A stretch of 64,000 nt of DNA from Mytilus edulis (taxonomy: Eukaryota; Mollusca; Bivalvia; Mytilida; Mytilidae), in assembly GCF_963676685.1 (NCBI RefSeq), contig NC_092351.1:38058733-38122732 (forward strand), read 5' to 3'. Below, piece by piece: positions 13,301-28,300 of the stretch (positions within the stretch are counted from its first letter, which is position 1; every line of letters begins with the position of its first letter). The notes under the pieces were generated by a model. The model was not told the origin of the DNA. It saw only the letters and a list, made by a program, of their open reading frames with translations, and made no database searches. The position numbers and the translations under genes are program-made.

Positions 13301-16300
13301 TTATTGATCAAACGGAAAAAAAAACCCCAACATATTCTAAGGAATACTGTCTTATTAAGTACAGCTCTTTATAAGAACCAGGCAGAGTGCCATATACATG
13401 TGATACATGGGGGGTTTCAGATTTCATCTATAGTTGGCCTAGTAGAAGCAATAAATGAATCCTGCTCAAAAAATAATTTTGAGTGGGAAAATATGAGTGG
13501 TTGCCATGGTAACAGACACACAATTTTTTGGTTGTTAAGCGTAGTAAAATCTTTCAAAAATTAGCTAAATCACCACATTTCAGAGCCTGATTATGAATAG
13601 AATCATGTATTTTTTATTAATTTTCATATGTAACATTGATAGAACTTAGTTTAAGCTTCATTTTAGTGAAGATTGCATGTCAACCAAATTTGTCAATTTT
13701 ATGAAAAATTTTGCGAAAAAATGCATATTTTCAACTTTTCTGAAATTGGGATTTTTGCGGAATTATCAAATTTTTTCTGATGTTTTTAAGAAAAGTGCAA
13801 ATGTGTACAGTATAGTTAGCACTGTAGTAATGATATTTGGATACTACTTTACCAAATTTAATAGAAAAATGTGTGGGATTTTTTTTAGTTTTATCACCAT
13901 AGCAACCGATTTTTTCCTTGGAAATGGAGTTTTCATTTGCAGAAATTGCAGTTTAAGAGCTTAAATGTCCTGAATTGTTTTATAACCGATAAGAAAATAC
14001 ATGAAAGCTAACGCAAACTTTAACTTACTATTGTCAAGTGTTGTTGACCTCAATTGTTACCACGGAAAGACATATTATCCATAGCAACATCCACTAAAAA
14101 ACTGCATAAATAGAAATTTATGTAAAAAAATATATAAATAGAGGGTGTTTACTTTCAAATTGGAATATGACTTCATTCTTTGCTTCACTCACAGTCTTGT
14201 CTGAGTTTCTTTCTTCAGATTGTTCAATAAATGTTATATGTAATGAAACATTGGGGTTGGGGGAGGGGGTATGTTGATTTTTTTAAATGTTGCATACAAG
14301 TAGATACTTGAAAAGATAATTGCTTTTCATCGTCCGAAGACACATTGGTTTTCGCACTTTAACTTTAAGTTAATAGAAATCTATGAAATTTTATTACTTT
14401 ATAAAGAAGGTTGGGATTGATTTTGAGAGTTTTGTTCCAAACAGTTAAGGAATTAGGGGCCAACAAAGGGCCCATTTAGGCATTTTCTTGGTTTTCACAC
14501 AATAACTTTTGTATAAGTCAATAGAAATCTATGAAATTCAAACACAATTTTTATGAACACAACAGAAATTCATTTTTTGTTAAAATCAAGCTAAGTTTAA
14601 TTTTGGACCCTTTGGACCTTAACGTAGACCAATTTGAAAACAGGACCAAACATTAAGAATCTGAATACACGGTTAGATTAGGCATATCAAATAACGTCAA
14701 TAATCATTTTTTTGATGAAATCAAACAAAGTTTAATTTGAACCCTTTTGGCCCCTAATTCGTGGGGACCAAAACTCCCAAAATCAATCCAAACCTATCTT
14801 TTGTGGTCATAAACCTTGTGTTAAAATTTCATAGATTTCTATCAACTTCTAAAGTTATGGTGCAAAAACCAAGAAAAATGCTTATTTGGGACCTGTTTTT
14901 GGCCCCTTATCCTAAACTGTTGGGACTAAAACTCCAAAAACAATCCCAACCTTCCGTTTGTGGTCATAGACATTATGTTAAAATTTCATAGATTTATGTT
15001 TACTTATACTAAAGTTATTGTGCGAAAACCAAAAAAAAAATGCTTATTTGGGCCCTTTTTGGCCCCTAATTCCTTAACTGTTGGGACGGACCAAAGCACC
15101 CAAAATCAATCCCAACCTTCCTTTTATGGTCACTAACTCTGTGTTTAAATTTCATAGATTTCTATTTACTTTTACTAAAGTTAGAGTGCGAAAACCAAAT
15201 GTCTTTGGATGACGACGCAAATGTGATACCAATATACGACCAAACAATTTTCAATTTTTGCGGTTGTATAAAAAGAAGATGTGGTATAATTGTTAATGAG
15301 ATAGTTACAAGCCATTATTCCGACAGCCCATTAGTCTGACAGCCCATTAGTCCGACAGCCCATTAGTCCGACAGCCCATTGGTCTGACAGCCCATTGGTC
15401 TGACAGCCCATTGGTCTGACAGCCCATTAGTCCGACAGCCCATTAGTCCGACAGCCCATTGGTCCGACAGCCCATTGGTCCGACAGCCCATTAGTCCGAT
15501 AGCCCATTAGTCTGACAGCTCATTGGTCCGACAACCCATTAGTCCAACAACCCAATAGTCCGACAATCCATTGCTCCAACAGAAGTTCGAATACTTTCTA
15601 TATACTCAATTCGAAATCTGTATATAGAATAAAACAGAACAGAATATTTCATTTTTCCAAATTAAAGGGTCTATAAAGAGCATATAAACAATCAGTGATG
15701 GTGCGAACTACTGATGATACCCCGCCCAAATATTTCATTGTTGAGTTGTGAATCCTCAAAAAATATGACGATTTTTTTTAACTTGGCTGTCATGTGAAAA
15801 GTGTTCGGTTAACAAGAAGGGGTTGAGTAATGAATCTGAAAACTTATCACACGATATAGCCGACTTCAATAAACCTTTCAGAAATCCTTGTAATGTAGTT
15901 CATGAAAAAAATGCAACGGAAATATTCATGGAATGGAGGGATGAACTGGACGATTGGAAGGACGGACAGACAGAGGTAAAACAGTATACCCCACTTTTTT
16001 GAAGCGGCGGTATAATGATTGGATCAACATAAAGACTTTACAACAATAATAATATGATATAATTATCTTTATAGCACCATAACCCTCAGTCACAATCGGA
16101 GCCAAAACAAAATAGAAAAAAAACCAACTATATATATCAAATAATAGTCAGTATCAAGACATGTACTACATAATCATAATAATTCAAAAGAACTATTGTT
16201 TAACAATACAATCGTCAGTATCCCCCATAATAGTCAAGTTTTCTTGTGTTAACATCGAGATGTGTTAGAAATGTGCTGAAAGAGTTCCTCCCTCAAATTA

Positions 16301-19300
16301 TTATAAAGTGAGCAATCAATTGAAAAATGACGCTCATCCTCAACTCTATCAGCTGTACCTGGCATTTTTCAATTCTTAATGTAATGGGTGAGCACCAATT
16401 CTTAACTAACATATGCACTACCTTTCTTGAAATCTACGGAAGCGTATTAGCGCCACACATTTTTAAAAATTTTTCTTCCAATGTTTGCGTTACAACGCAC
16501 ACCTTTGCGAAAATAACGCCAACCTAAATGTTTTATCTTATTTCTTATTTAAGATTCAAAGGAAACAGCTTGTAGTTATTAATAGAGGAGGCTGTATATA
16601 TTAAAATTGATCACCATTGTAGTCATAGCAAAGTAAAATCCTTGAATAATTAGATCATATCATTGACTTCAATAATGAGCAGAATAATATAAGAAAATGT
16701 GGTATGAATGCCAATAAGAAAACTCTCTATCTAAGTCACTATTCCTAAAAGTAAACCATCATAGGCCAAAGTACGGTCTTCAACACAGAGCATTGGCTTA
16801 CACTGAACAACAAACTACAAAGGCCCCCAGAAACGATATCCTTGTTACTATTACAAAGAAAATTGAGTAAATTGAGGTTATAAGGAAGAACAAAAATCAA
16901 CCCTGCTAATATAGCTATAACCGAATATAGATATACTTCCAAAGTAAGCTCTCGTTTGAGAACTGTGTAAAGTAGGTTGGCAATAAATATATAGAATGAA
17001 GATGTTTTATATATAAAATTATGTTCTCTCTATTCAAATTGCTACCCAAGCATCTTAAAAGTACTTCATTATATTGAAATGAAAATTTAATGACTTTCTA
17101 TCAAAGAATCTTGATCATATTCTAAGATTTAAAAAAAATGTTTCCTTATTAAAAATTCATTTTAAAGCAGAAAGATAAATGTTTATTTGACTTGGAGTTT
17201 CACAATTGTATGACATTATTTTGGATCTTTCAATTTAAATATAAGTGAATATCGATAGAGGATTAATAAAGGAATCAAAGGAGTAAAACAATATACAGAT
17301 CAATGTGCTTGTTTTCGAGATATTAGCCATTGAAATTTTGGCGGGAAAATATTCTCTCTTGACTTTTCATAGCTTTATCATTGACAAGTTTACATTCTCA
17401 AAAACTATCAAAGAATAATTTAAATTTTATAAGACTTTTAAAGATGGCTTATCATTATACATGTAAAAGATTTATAAAAAGATAAATCGGGGTCAATGCC
17501 ATTTTTTTTAAGGCATTCAAATGAATAAAACCTGAGGTTTCCGAAAATCTGACAAAAATCCCAAAACATGACAAGCGAACTTCAATGTACCTTAACTAAG
17601 CTCTGAAGCTAAAACCAAGTTAGGGATTATCGATCTTATATATGAAATTTCTGAAAAAAAATGACTCTATTTATAATCAGGCTCTCCGACCAAACATAAT
17701 CTTTTCAAGAATCTACACATGTATGAAAAATGACTCTATTTATAATCAGGCTCTCCGACCAAACATAATCTTTTCAAGAATCTACACATGTATGATATCT
17801 TTAAAAATTAAACCTAATCCCCCCCTTTTTTTTAACCTTTCAACCCCAATATTACATTTGTTGAACCATATGAAAAGAACAGAAAAGACTGTAAGTGAAG
17901 CAAAGTATGCAGTCATATTCCAATTTGAAAATCAACAGCCTCTATTTATGTATTTTTTTACATAAATTTCTATTTATGCAATTTCAGAGTGGGTGTTGCT
18001 ATGGATAATATGTGTTTCCGTGGAAACAATTGAAGTCAACAACACTTGACGATTGTAATTTAAAGTTTGCGTTAGCTTTTATGTATTTTTCTTATCGGTT
18101 ATGAAAATTCAGGAAATATAAGCTCCAAGTTTCCAAGGAAAACATCGGTTGCTATGGTGATAAAACTTGAGAAAATCCCACGCATTTCACTATTTAATTT
18201 GGTAAAGAAGTATCCAAACTTCATAACTACAGTGCTAACTATTCTGTTCACATTTGCACTTTTCTGAAAAACACCAGATAAAAATTTGATAATTCAGCAA
18301 AAATCCCAATTTCAGAAAAGTTGAAAATATGCATTTTTTCACAAAATTTTACATAAAATTGACAAATTTGGTTGATATGCAATCTTCACTAAAATGAAGC
18401 TTAAACCAAGTTCTATCAATGTTACATATGAAAATTAATGAAAAATGCACGATTTTATTCATAATCAGGCTCTGAATTGTGGTGATTTAGCTGATATTTG
18501 AAAGATTTTTCCACCTTTAACAACCAAAAAATAGAGTGTCCGTTACCATGGCAACCACTCATATTTTCCCACTCAAAATTATTTTTTTAGCAGTATTCAT
18601 TGATTGCTTCTACTAGGCCAATTATAGAGAAAATCTGAAACCATCATGTATCGCACTCTGCCTGGTTCTAACAAAGAGCTGTACTTAATAGTTTGGTTGA
18701 TAATAGTTGCTTATTATATGCTACCTGTTTAAAAATATAAATAAGAATATGTGGTTTGAGTGACAATGTGACAATTATGCATGCAATTCACAGTGTATAA
18801 AAGTTAATAATTATAAGTCAAAGTACGGCCTTCAAAAGGGAGGCATATGTTAAACATATTACTAGTTTTCAGTATAATGTTGCAAACAAGGGGAAGTTCA
18901 CCTTTTGGAACTATTTGTATTCAATTATGATTTATGATGATCGCACTGGCACTGTACAAAAACTTATCGATTATTATATATTTCAACGCTTTCACAAATG
19001 TATGCTTGTCATTTAGGAACACAAGATCACAAAGGCATATCCTTTCTATTCCCTGTATGGGATTTATCACTTAACACTGGATTAGTCAACTTAGATCTGT
19101 CCGCCACAAGATCCTCTTCAAAACCAGTTGATTTACATGTGTATCGACAAGGCAGACTAGATGTTTCAGCACCATCACAAACCTTTTCAGATTCGTTCAT
19201 TCATTCTTTTGATAACATTGCTGTTGGTATCTCTGGTCACATGACAGTAATCAGGGTAGAGTCTTCCAATTCTGACGAGCTTTCCTTGCAAATGTTGTTA

Positions 19301-22300
19301 CATCAAGACAACAGTGGGATTAAGAAATCTATATCAACTTTGCTATATCCAACTGATGTTTGGGGACTAGAATATTACGCTGCGAGCTATTGTATATCTA
19401 GCTGTGCATCATATTGTTTAATTACAGCTGCGTCATTTAATACAAAAGTTGGTGTTCTTTTACGAAACTATAATGTCACTGTCAAGGTTCATTCGTCGTC
19501 GAATGTTATCAAGATTGAAGACAAACTTTCGTTTGATATATTGATTGATAGGTATCAATACGTTGTCCTTAAATCTACCGACGATTTGACTGGCACCTAT
19601 ATAAGGGGAGACAATCCGATATCTGTAATTTGTGGATCTGATTTTCAAAAATTTACTGTCGCAGAGCAACTCTTACCCGTAAAATATTTCAGCAAGGATT
19701 CATTCTCAAATGTTTTCCAACTTTATGACGACAGTAGCTTAAACATGGAGTATTTTATACGTGTTCTGACTTCACAGAGTGATACAATATGTTCTATAAG
19801 TACTACTGGTAGTAATACCTATACATCAACGGAACATCTGCAAAGGAAAGGGGACTATATCCAGTTTCCTATTTTAGAGTCTTCTGATTTACATAGTATC
19901 AACTGCAACAAGCCTGTGCAGGTGTGGAATATTGTAATTGATAACGAAGTCGTGGGTACTATGACAATTGTTCCTACTTCACTGCAATATTATTATAGTA
20001 ACACATGGCACACACCAGACGCAACAAATGGCGTGGTTCAGAAATTGTACGCTTATAAAACATCAACAAATTTCCCGCTTAAGTATAAAGATCAAAGTTG
20101 GTCAGGAACAAAAGGATTTGTTACTAAATTATTAGAGGCCACTACTTATACTACTACTACTGATCACCATAATATAACATTTTTCCTATGGAGTATTGGT
20201 CATCAAGACGGGTATGCATTCGGAACACACTTAGCTATGAAGCTGTTTGAGCAGTCGGTAAGTTTAATAGCAAACCTAATAACTTCTAACTGGCTCGAAT
20301 TCTTAGCATTCAGTTTGTGAGTATATGTATCATTACAAATGTTTGACACAAAACTAAAATATATTTTTTTACTTTTAGTGTTTCAATTATATACTTAATT
20401 TACTTTTAGAATTACTCATAGCTCATTTTTCGGAACGGTTTTGTATGACGTCTAGTATATGTCTTTGTATATATGACTTTTTTTTATTCCAATGAACTAG
20501 AAAATAAAGTTATGTAGTTTGCCGATCGTTTCTGTGTTTTAGCATTATCCCCAAAGTAGTAAACTGATTGCGGCATGTCAAGCTAACTTTAATTTGTACA
20601 CATAAAATAGTTGATATACATGTATTTGAATTCTATTCAAATGTCTATGTAAAAACATGAAAATGCAGGAGTAAAAAAAGAAGCATTCAGACGAACTATG
20701 AAGTTTGCAAATTGGTAGTTTATTTAAGCATTCTCCAATATAAACAACTATTGCGTCATGTGTAGATTTGAATGTCACTGTAAAGACTTAACAAAAAAAA
20801 AACAGGAGAAAAAAACAGGAATCAGACGGAATGCAAACGAAACACACCTTATCGCTATTCCCGGCTGACCCGAGAATCTGTCCGCTTGAATTATTGACGT
20901 CATACAACAATCACTTTTCCATTGTGTCGTCAGATATTTTGTATTATGACGTCAAAATATTACCGGAACTTGTGTGATGTCCAGTAATGGGGGACAAATA
21001 GCGATCAGGTGTATAAGATCAAGTTCGTAGACATGTTAATCTTTACCTTCATCGAAAGCATTACTCGGTCTATATATTTTATTATAGTTCCATTGATCTA
21101 TTCAAAAACAAATGCCAACAATAAAAACTTGTAAGCTAAGTATGTGTTTTACGAATTTATTCCAATCTTTAATGGTCAATTTATTCGTCTGTTGAAATAA
21201 ATCTTTCGGATTTTCCCTCAACACCGTGTTGTTTTGATAAAGGCATGTAACATCACTACTATCCGTGTGTTGAAATAAGCCCCGCCTACTAAACTTATAT
21301 ATGAAATATACACGTTTACTTTTAACCCATCACATTCTTAGAAATGTTACATTTGTAAAATAAATAATCTAGGCAAATGACCCACGTTGACGTCGTCACA
21401 CCGTCTATGATATAAGTATCACAACATTTAGTGTCAAAATTCGAACCAATCAAGTTTCTCTATCTCTGGATAACAAGCATCTACTAAAGGTAGTACCCTA
21501 CATCCCGTTAAAAATATGTCAAAGTCTCAAATTTCAATTAAAGATAAAAAAAAATGAAAAAGACGTTGTTTTCACATTTAACTTTGTGGTAATATTTCTC
21601 TAAAAATCGCCAGGTTTGGACTTAGACCAGGAATATATTTTTTATCAACGTTCATATCAGTAGATATTGATATTTTAACACCCTTCAGAACCCTGAATAC
21701 CATTCAGCTTCACCTCAGGATGTACTTGGAGACTTCAGGATGTTCAAATATCCATATCTACGGATATGAACGTAGATAACGAATTTATAAGTATGGTATC
21801 TTTGTTTAGTCTTTTACATACTCTGTTGGGTTGATAGAGTCCGTGGCTATACACATTAATATCGTATATGTCATGTAGCAATGTTTTAGGGCTGTCGTGT
21901 GTGATACATACCTTTCGTAAAAACTGCAGAGATAAATATCAGTCATCAACGACACTCAGGTACCTGTACTTCCAATAATGCACGAGATAGCTCACTTACA
22001 ATAAATATGAGTAGTTTCCGAGTTAAAGCTTACGTGACAATGCATTCTTTGTTTTGACAATAAAAAAAGGAAAGTGACAAACATACCGAACTCCAAGGAT
22101 TATTCATACGAAGTCCTTTATCAAATGTCAAAATGAAACGCATCAAACGAATGGATAACAACTGTCATATTCCTGACTTGGTACAGGCATTTTCTTATGT
22201 AGAAAATGGTTAATTTAACCTGGTTTAATAGCCAGGAAGTAAAATCCCAAAAATACTGAACTCCGAGAAAAATTCAAAAGAAAAGTCCTTTATCAAATTG

Positions 22301-25300
22301 CAATTGCAATAGCTCAAACACATCAAACGAACGGATAACAGCTGTCATATTCCTGACTTGGTACAGGCGTTTTCTTATTTAGAAAATGGTGGATTGAACC
22401 TGGTTTTATAGCTAGCTATACTTCTCAGTTATATGACACGTCTCATCAAATTCCATTTTATTGACAACACTGTGTGAACAAAACAAGCAGGTAAAAATGT
22501 CAACAAAAGGGATACAGCAGTCAACATTGTGTTACAATCTTAATCCCTACAAAACAAACAAATGTGTCAACAAAGCAAAACGAAATAGCATATAGACAAA
22601 GCACATAAGCAAAAATGAAAGACAAGAATACAAAAAATGTTTATAGCACAACACCAGTTTAGGTACCAAGCCACTCTAAAATGATATAATCAAAAATTGA
22701 CTAAACAGTAACGGTAATATTTTACAATGACAAATAAAAGATACACTATTACACGTAATAAGGATGTTAACCAACATAATAACCTAAAATCTATACTTTC
22801 TGATCGTCATGTATTGATTGTGAAGTTGGTACAGTTTTTTTTATCAACAAGGTCTTGTTATCTTCCGATGAACTTTCTTTAGAAAAAGGACGTGACAAAT
22901 CGTTCATTGACATAACACTGGTTTATCAAATTTCGTCTAAGTAACCGGTGAATCTAATCCATAAATCTCCTTCTTTTTACTTCTTAATTTTTTTATATTC
23001 ATTTTCACATTAAATACTGATTCACATTGAATCCTCATTAATTGAATCAGAATGATTTATTCATGCGAGTATTATGTGAAATGTTCATGTTAAAAGTTCA
23101 GTTTTCAATTCATCTGTTCTTCTTAAATGAGGATTAGATTGTAGAATGGCAAGGTATTCCATTGTTGTAATTGTTTATATTTGCCGTATTTTTACGTTTT
23201 TACCTGAACAAAATTTGCGAAATTTCAAAATTTATAATGAACATGAATAGAATATAAATTGATAAATAGTGAAATACACATGGAGGATACTTGGCCGAGA
23301 ACTTCGCTTAATTTATCCGGAAAATGATAATTAGCTTTTTAAACAAATTTGATTTATTTTTGAACCAAACAAATAATTTGCATTTACAATTTTATTTGTT
23401 TCGAAAGAAGCATATTGTATTCAGATGGTTAAGATACATTTCCATAAAAATCAGGAATAATTAGACTAGTGCAGGAAAGTCTGTCCCTTTCAAATAATGT
23501 TAATGAATGTTTGTAAATGCATTTATTTTTGCATAAAACAGTTGTGCCATTCTTTTTCGTAGAAAAAGCTTTTTAATTTAGTTTCATTTTTTTTGTATTC
23601 AACAAATATTCACACTTTGATTGCATTTGATTATTTTGAATGTATATAAACGCCAAATTGAAGGTATCAACCTATGTTTTTATATTTGTTTTTTTAGACT
23701 TGTCATCTTGGGCAAACTGCTGACGAGGACTGCGATGGCCATACAGAGGAAGAACTGTGTACGTTATTAGGATATCATTTTGGTAAGTTAATACGATAGT
23801 GATACTCATCAATTTTAAATAATGTACCAATAAGTTTTTATAATGAAAAATAACTTGTTGCCAAATTGACTAGATGGATATGCTTTAATCTTTCAGTACT
23901 ATAGAATCGAGAAATAGTCCCAGGAATTGAATATCCAAATTACTAGACCGGCGTCATTTTGATCACATGCATTCAAGAAAAAATTGAAAAACTGTTACAC
24001 AAAACAAAACTATTCACATTCAATAATGGCCGAAACAATACGGCCTACATCATCATCTCTGGTCAAGACATTTTAGTCTTGCTGTTCGTACATCTTGAAA
24101 ATTTACAATACATTGTATCATTTAAATTAAACCAGTTCCAAATGAATGGTTACTTAACGATGATATATATACTATTTATTATCGATTTAAGTCTAAGAGA
24201 AAGCGCGTATTGTAGGTGCGTTGCAGATAAGTTTAAAAGGATGTGTTGAATTCTTTCCATTATAATATAATATTGATTCCCACTATTGATTGGATATCAT
24301 TAAAACATGCTAAAATTATTCACAGTCGGAAGCTTTTGATAAACTATAAAAGATTTAAATGTTTTTTCCACTTATTATAGCTGTTCTTCTTTTTTTTAAC
24401 TGAACTTTGAAGTCTCTACAGAATGATAGAAGATACATGTTCCGTTTTAATTTCTACTTTTGTACTTTATTAGTTCCTAAAAAGTACATCTTTGAAGTTG
24501 GAAAGTATTTACCCGATTTTGACCTTGATGGTAATTATGATGAAGATTGTGCCTACATTGTTCCAGGTCAGTTATCCATAATCATAAACAGTAATATTTA
24601 TCAATACAGTTGTCTCTGTTATAGTTAGTTCAGTTCAGTTTCTTGTATGTTCCTCCATTATTGTGGAGCACTGTTCATAGGGTATAATTGTAACTATATA
24701 CACCTTAAGCATAAGGAAAGTTTGTTAATTATGTACAGATGACTGCATTTAGGCAATGATAACTATGCAAATTAATATTATAATTTATTCATAAGATTGT
24801 CATCATAAAATTTGAAAATAATAATCATAATGTGCTCAGGTGTAAGAAAAAGTTAAGTAAGAACTGGATATACTTACAAATAAGAATTTGAATTTATAAG
24901 TACTTAGTCTTGAACTTAAATTTGGTTATAATTGTTAGTTAATAGTGCTATTCTTACATTAGAATTTATAATGAAAAGATAATTTTATAAGACTGTTATG
25001 TAAAAGGGTTGGGGGTATATCAATGTCTATTCTTGTTTGGATTATATATTTTGTGTATTTAAATGTGTGATCTATATTTTATCCAATTTTGGCTATTTGA
25101 TCCAAATCATTACCATAAAGACCAATTTTGTCTGTTTGGGTTGATCACAAAAGTTTGATCTTCGTACAACTGTCAAACATGTTAAAGACTTAGTTAGCTA
25201 TATAAACCAGTGTTATTTACTTTTTGTTTGAAATGTATAAAAAGGTCTGGACTATAACATTTGTTATCCTGTCTTAGCTGATATATTCTAGCCTAGAGAA

Positions 25301-28300
25301 AAATAATATATATATATATAACACCATATATCAAGCTCTAATATCTTCGAGGGTAGAAATGTAACAGGGTTCTTGGACGGAATAAAACGATTCGTCAAGT
25401 TTAAAGACGTTTGTTCATACGACACACACAATTAACTCTGAACGAACACAAATAACAGAAACAACAAAAATACATAGACAATACGGTGTACAAAGAGATA
25501 TAACTCTAATTCATAAAACGAAAAGTATATGTATAAAATACAATACACTGGCTCTTGTCTATAAGAATACAACTAATACTATAAAAGTGTATAGGTTATA
25601 AATATATAAATTCAATCAAACTCAATTAAAAACCAAGTCAGGATTGTGGGCTTCATTCTGTCCAATAATATTACGCTCATCATTCATAGAATTATGAATG
25701 AACTATTTGTTTCTATAATATTTGCATGTAATAATTGACATACAGGTAACTACTATAAACAAGACACAAACAATATATATACTGAACCTATATTAAATAG
25801 ACAAACATAGACAATACAGTAAACTAAAAATTTGAAAACACTGATCGTACATGTACATGGTAAAAAGGTCTGTCTTCTATTTGGAAACATCACCAGATCA
25901 TAATCACATCAAGATATTCTGGTCCTGTTAAAAAAAGAAATATAACTTAATTAAGTCTTATGAACTATATAATATCTGCATAGCATTTATAAATAATAAG
26001 TATAATGTTAGCAAGACATTGCTTTATAGGCCTTTTATAATAATTATATAACTGTACCTATAAATGTATTATTAATATATCGATGATATGTTATTTCTCT
26101 GAGTTCATAGAAATACTTCTTTAAAATGAAATATCTATCATTCATGCACAATCATTCTGACTAATTCAAAAATATCTTTTCTCCCAGATTCGAACTAAAG
26201 GAAAACTGTGCAAATATTAAAGACATAGAAATATATGTAACTGACCTGATTGATAAGGAATTAGTGTCCATACTATATAGTAATGCAACTATTTAAAATA
26301 CGGCTGCTGTGATGTATACCTTTCTCTCACCAGGTATTCAGAAAGTAAATACATCGATTCACATTTGTTGTTAAAAATTCAATTGCATTAACATTTATTC
26401 TTTAGACTGTCGTAAACCAATGATACCAAACACAACAATATCGGACTATACAACAGCTTCAACAACATATGTAACATCAACGTTTTCAAATTTTACCTGT
26501 GAGGAAGGTTTTACCCATGCTAATACATCTGTGACTAAAATAGAGTGTTATGCAGATGGAAAATGGATGCCTGAGAGGATATGTATTACAGGTATTCCAT
26601 ATTTTGTAATCATTAGAAGCTCTATTTATATTGTATACAAAGTACATGTTAAACATTCTGGTAATACACAATGTAGCTAGGGCTACTGAACTTGAACTGA
26701 ATTGTCGAATACTACTTTGATATATAACGACACATTAAACCTTAATATAATCATACTGTGAATAATCTAAATAATTAAAAGCGATAGATTGTGCTAGTTA
26801 TTTGAAAGAAGTCAATTTAGCATGTTTTTTTGTTTTCTTTTTTATGAATTTCGCCAACCAATGATCTGAAATATTACAACTCAATCATAACATTTCTGCT
26901 TGCGTGAGAAAGAAAGAGAATTGTAACTTAAATTATATCATCAATACTTCATGTCACCAGTTATAGTGCGGGATCTGTTAATTTGAATTAGTAATATATG
27001 TATGTCACTTGAAAAAGTACAAAGTGTATATGAGAAAAGCAACACAGTTAAATTTAGAAAATATACACCTACAAAAAGCTTGATGAAAGAAATTTGCTAT
27101 GTGCAGTACTTATAATTTTGTTTTGACGATGGTTTCCTAAAACAATGAAGTTATATCTCCAAAACATGAGAAAAAACTAAAACACGATATAAAATCATAA
27201 AACAAAACAACTTTATTTTATTAAAAAAAAATAACTCCCTCAAAACAATAAAATCTCTGAAGGTTTCCATCAAGGTTAAAAGTTCAGCAAATAGGCTTTT
27301 TCATGGATCTTGGCGAAATTTTATACACTTTTGGCACTTTAAACACAAAATAAAAATGGTAGTAACACTATTCATTTAAGGAAAAATCTATGAATACATT
27401 TGGAGATTTGTTGATGTTAAGATAATTATGAGTCAGTTTGTCTCATATATTGCTTTCTTTCAATACAAATGTTCGTCTATTAAAAACAAATATTTTACAA
27501 TAATAACATGTCCTTAGATTAAACAAACCAAAGTTTTTGGCAAAATGGTATAATTATCCGTGACATGGTCCATTTCCTAAATGTTTTACTTTAATAATGC
27601 AAAAGAAACATAGAGAGATATTTTGCATACGAAATACATCTAGCAATGTATCCGCGATAAATCAAACAAAGTGCCGTATTCATGCTCTGGATGACAACGT
27701 ACGCGCTGTTCATTTAACACCTAATTAATGATCTGGATAATAGTTTATCATCTTATAATTCACTCCACTTAAACAATATTTCTGACCTGCCATACCCTGA
27801 TTAAATTGATTAAATTCGTACAATGATTTAATATTCACAGACTGTCCGGATCCATCTACAGTTTACAATAACTCCGAGATAGTAAATGGTACATCATTCG
27901 CCGTCCGCAGCAGTGTCATGATGAATTGTGTTGACAATTTTACCTTGATTGGGCATGATGTTCTTGAATGTACTGAAAACGGAACATGGACAATAGACGT
28001 TTTTTACTGTTCTCCAGGTACCATTAATGTATAGTTTGCAAATAAATAGATTAGACATTAGAGGTTGTATTATATATCTCCCAGTTGATACGACATTCCA
28101 GAGTTTGTTTTTACAATAATTCCCTTCATATAGAGTATCATCTAATGAAGCCATATAAAAAGAGTTCTAAAATATAAAGTTGAAATCTTTCATTCAAACA
28201 TTTTACTGACGCAATCCCGGCTTGAATGATCGTTATGAAATTTCTGTTTAATATTTGACAATGGATTTGTTTCAATTGTCGTAACGACAACCCCGTCGTC

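Larger units (their letters stand above)
11814..19016. other. Intron between exons 6 and 7 (or intergenic gap between two genes)
   Basis: 7.2 kb with no convincing exon. 11814-13353 and 16030-17640 are AT-rich with fragments of dispersed repeats; the rest is the nested inverted-repeat structure. The sequence GTCATACTCC-like landmarks of RT tails are absent. I looked for a signal-peptide exon in phase 1 with a good acceptor and found only a weak candidate at 16327-16387. Confidence 0.5.

Noticed and set aside
13265-13964. Open frames of 99 and 95 codons
   Set aside because: They lie in or next to the left arm of the large inverted repeat, are not kept in the right arm and show no domain.
15319-15582. 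CRISPR-like periodic repeat
   Set aside because: Units of 16 bp are contiguous with no unique spacers, and the sequence is eukaryotic; it is a minisatellite.
16327-16387. Candidate signal-peptide exon (MTLILNSISCTWHFSILNVM) with a GTGAGC donor in phase 1
   Set aside because: The phase would suit exon 7, but the hydrophobic core is poor, the upstream acceptor is weak and the leader does not match the 25-nt layout of the two clear exons. Kept only as an alternative start if the locus is two genes.
17642-17965. 107-codon frame with an internal 23-residue repeat
   Set aside because: Produced by a 69-bp DNA duplication; no start context, splice site or similarity.
18998-19016. In-frame ATG just before exon 7 as a separate start
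   Set aside because: The residues before the domain (MYACHLG) are not a signal peptide, and the phase-1 acceptor ATTTAG at 19011-19016 fits the pattern of the paralogous exons.
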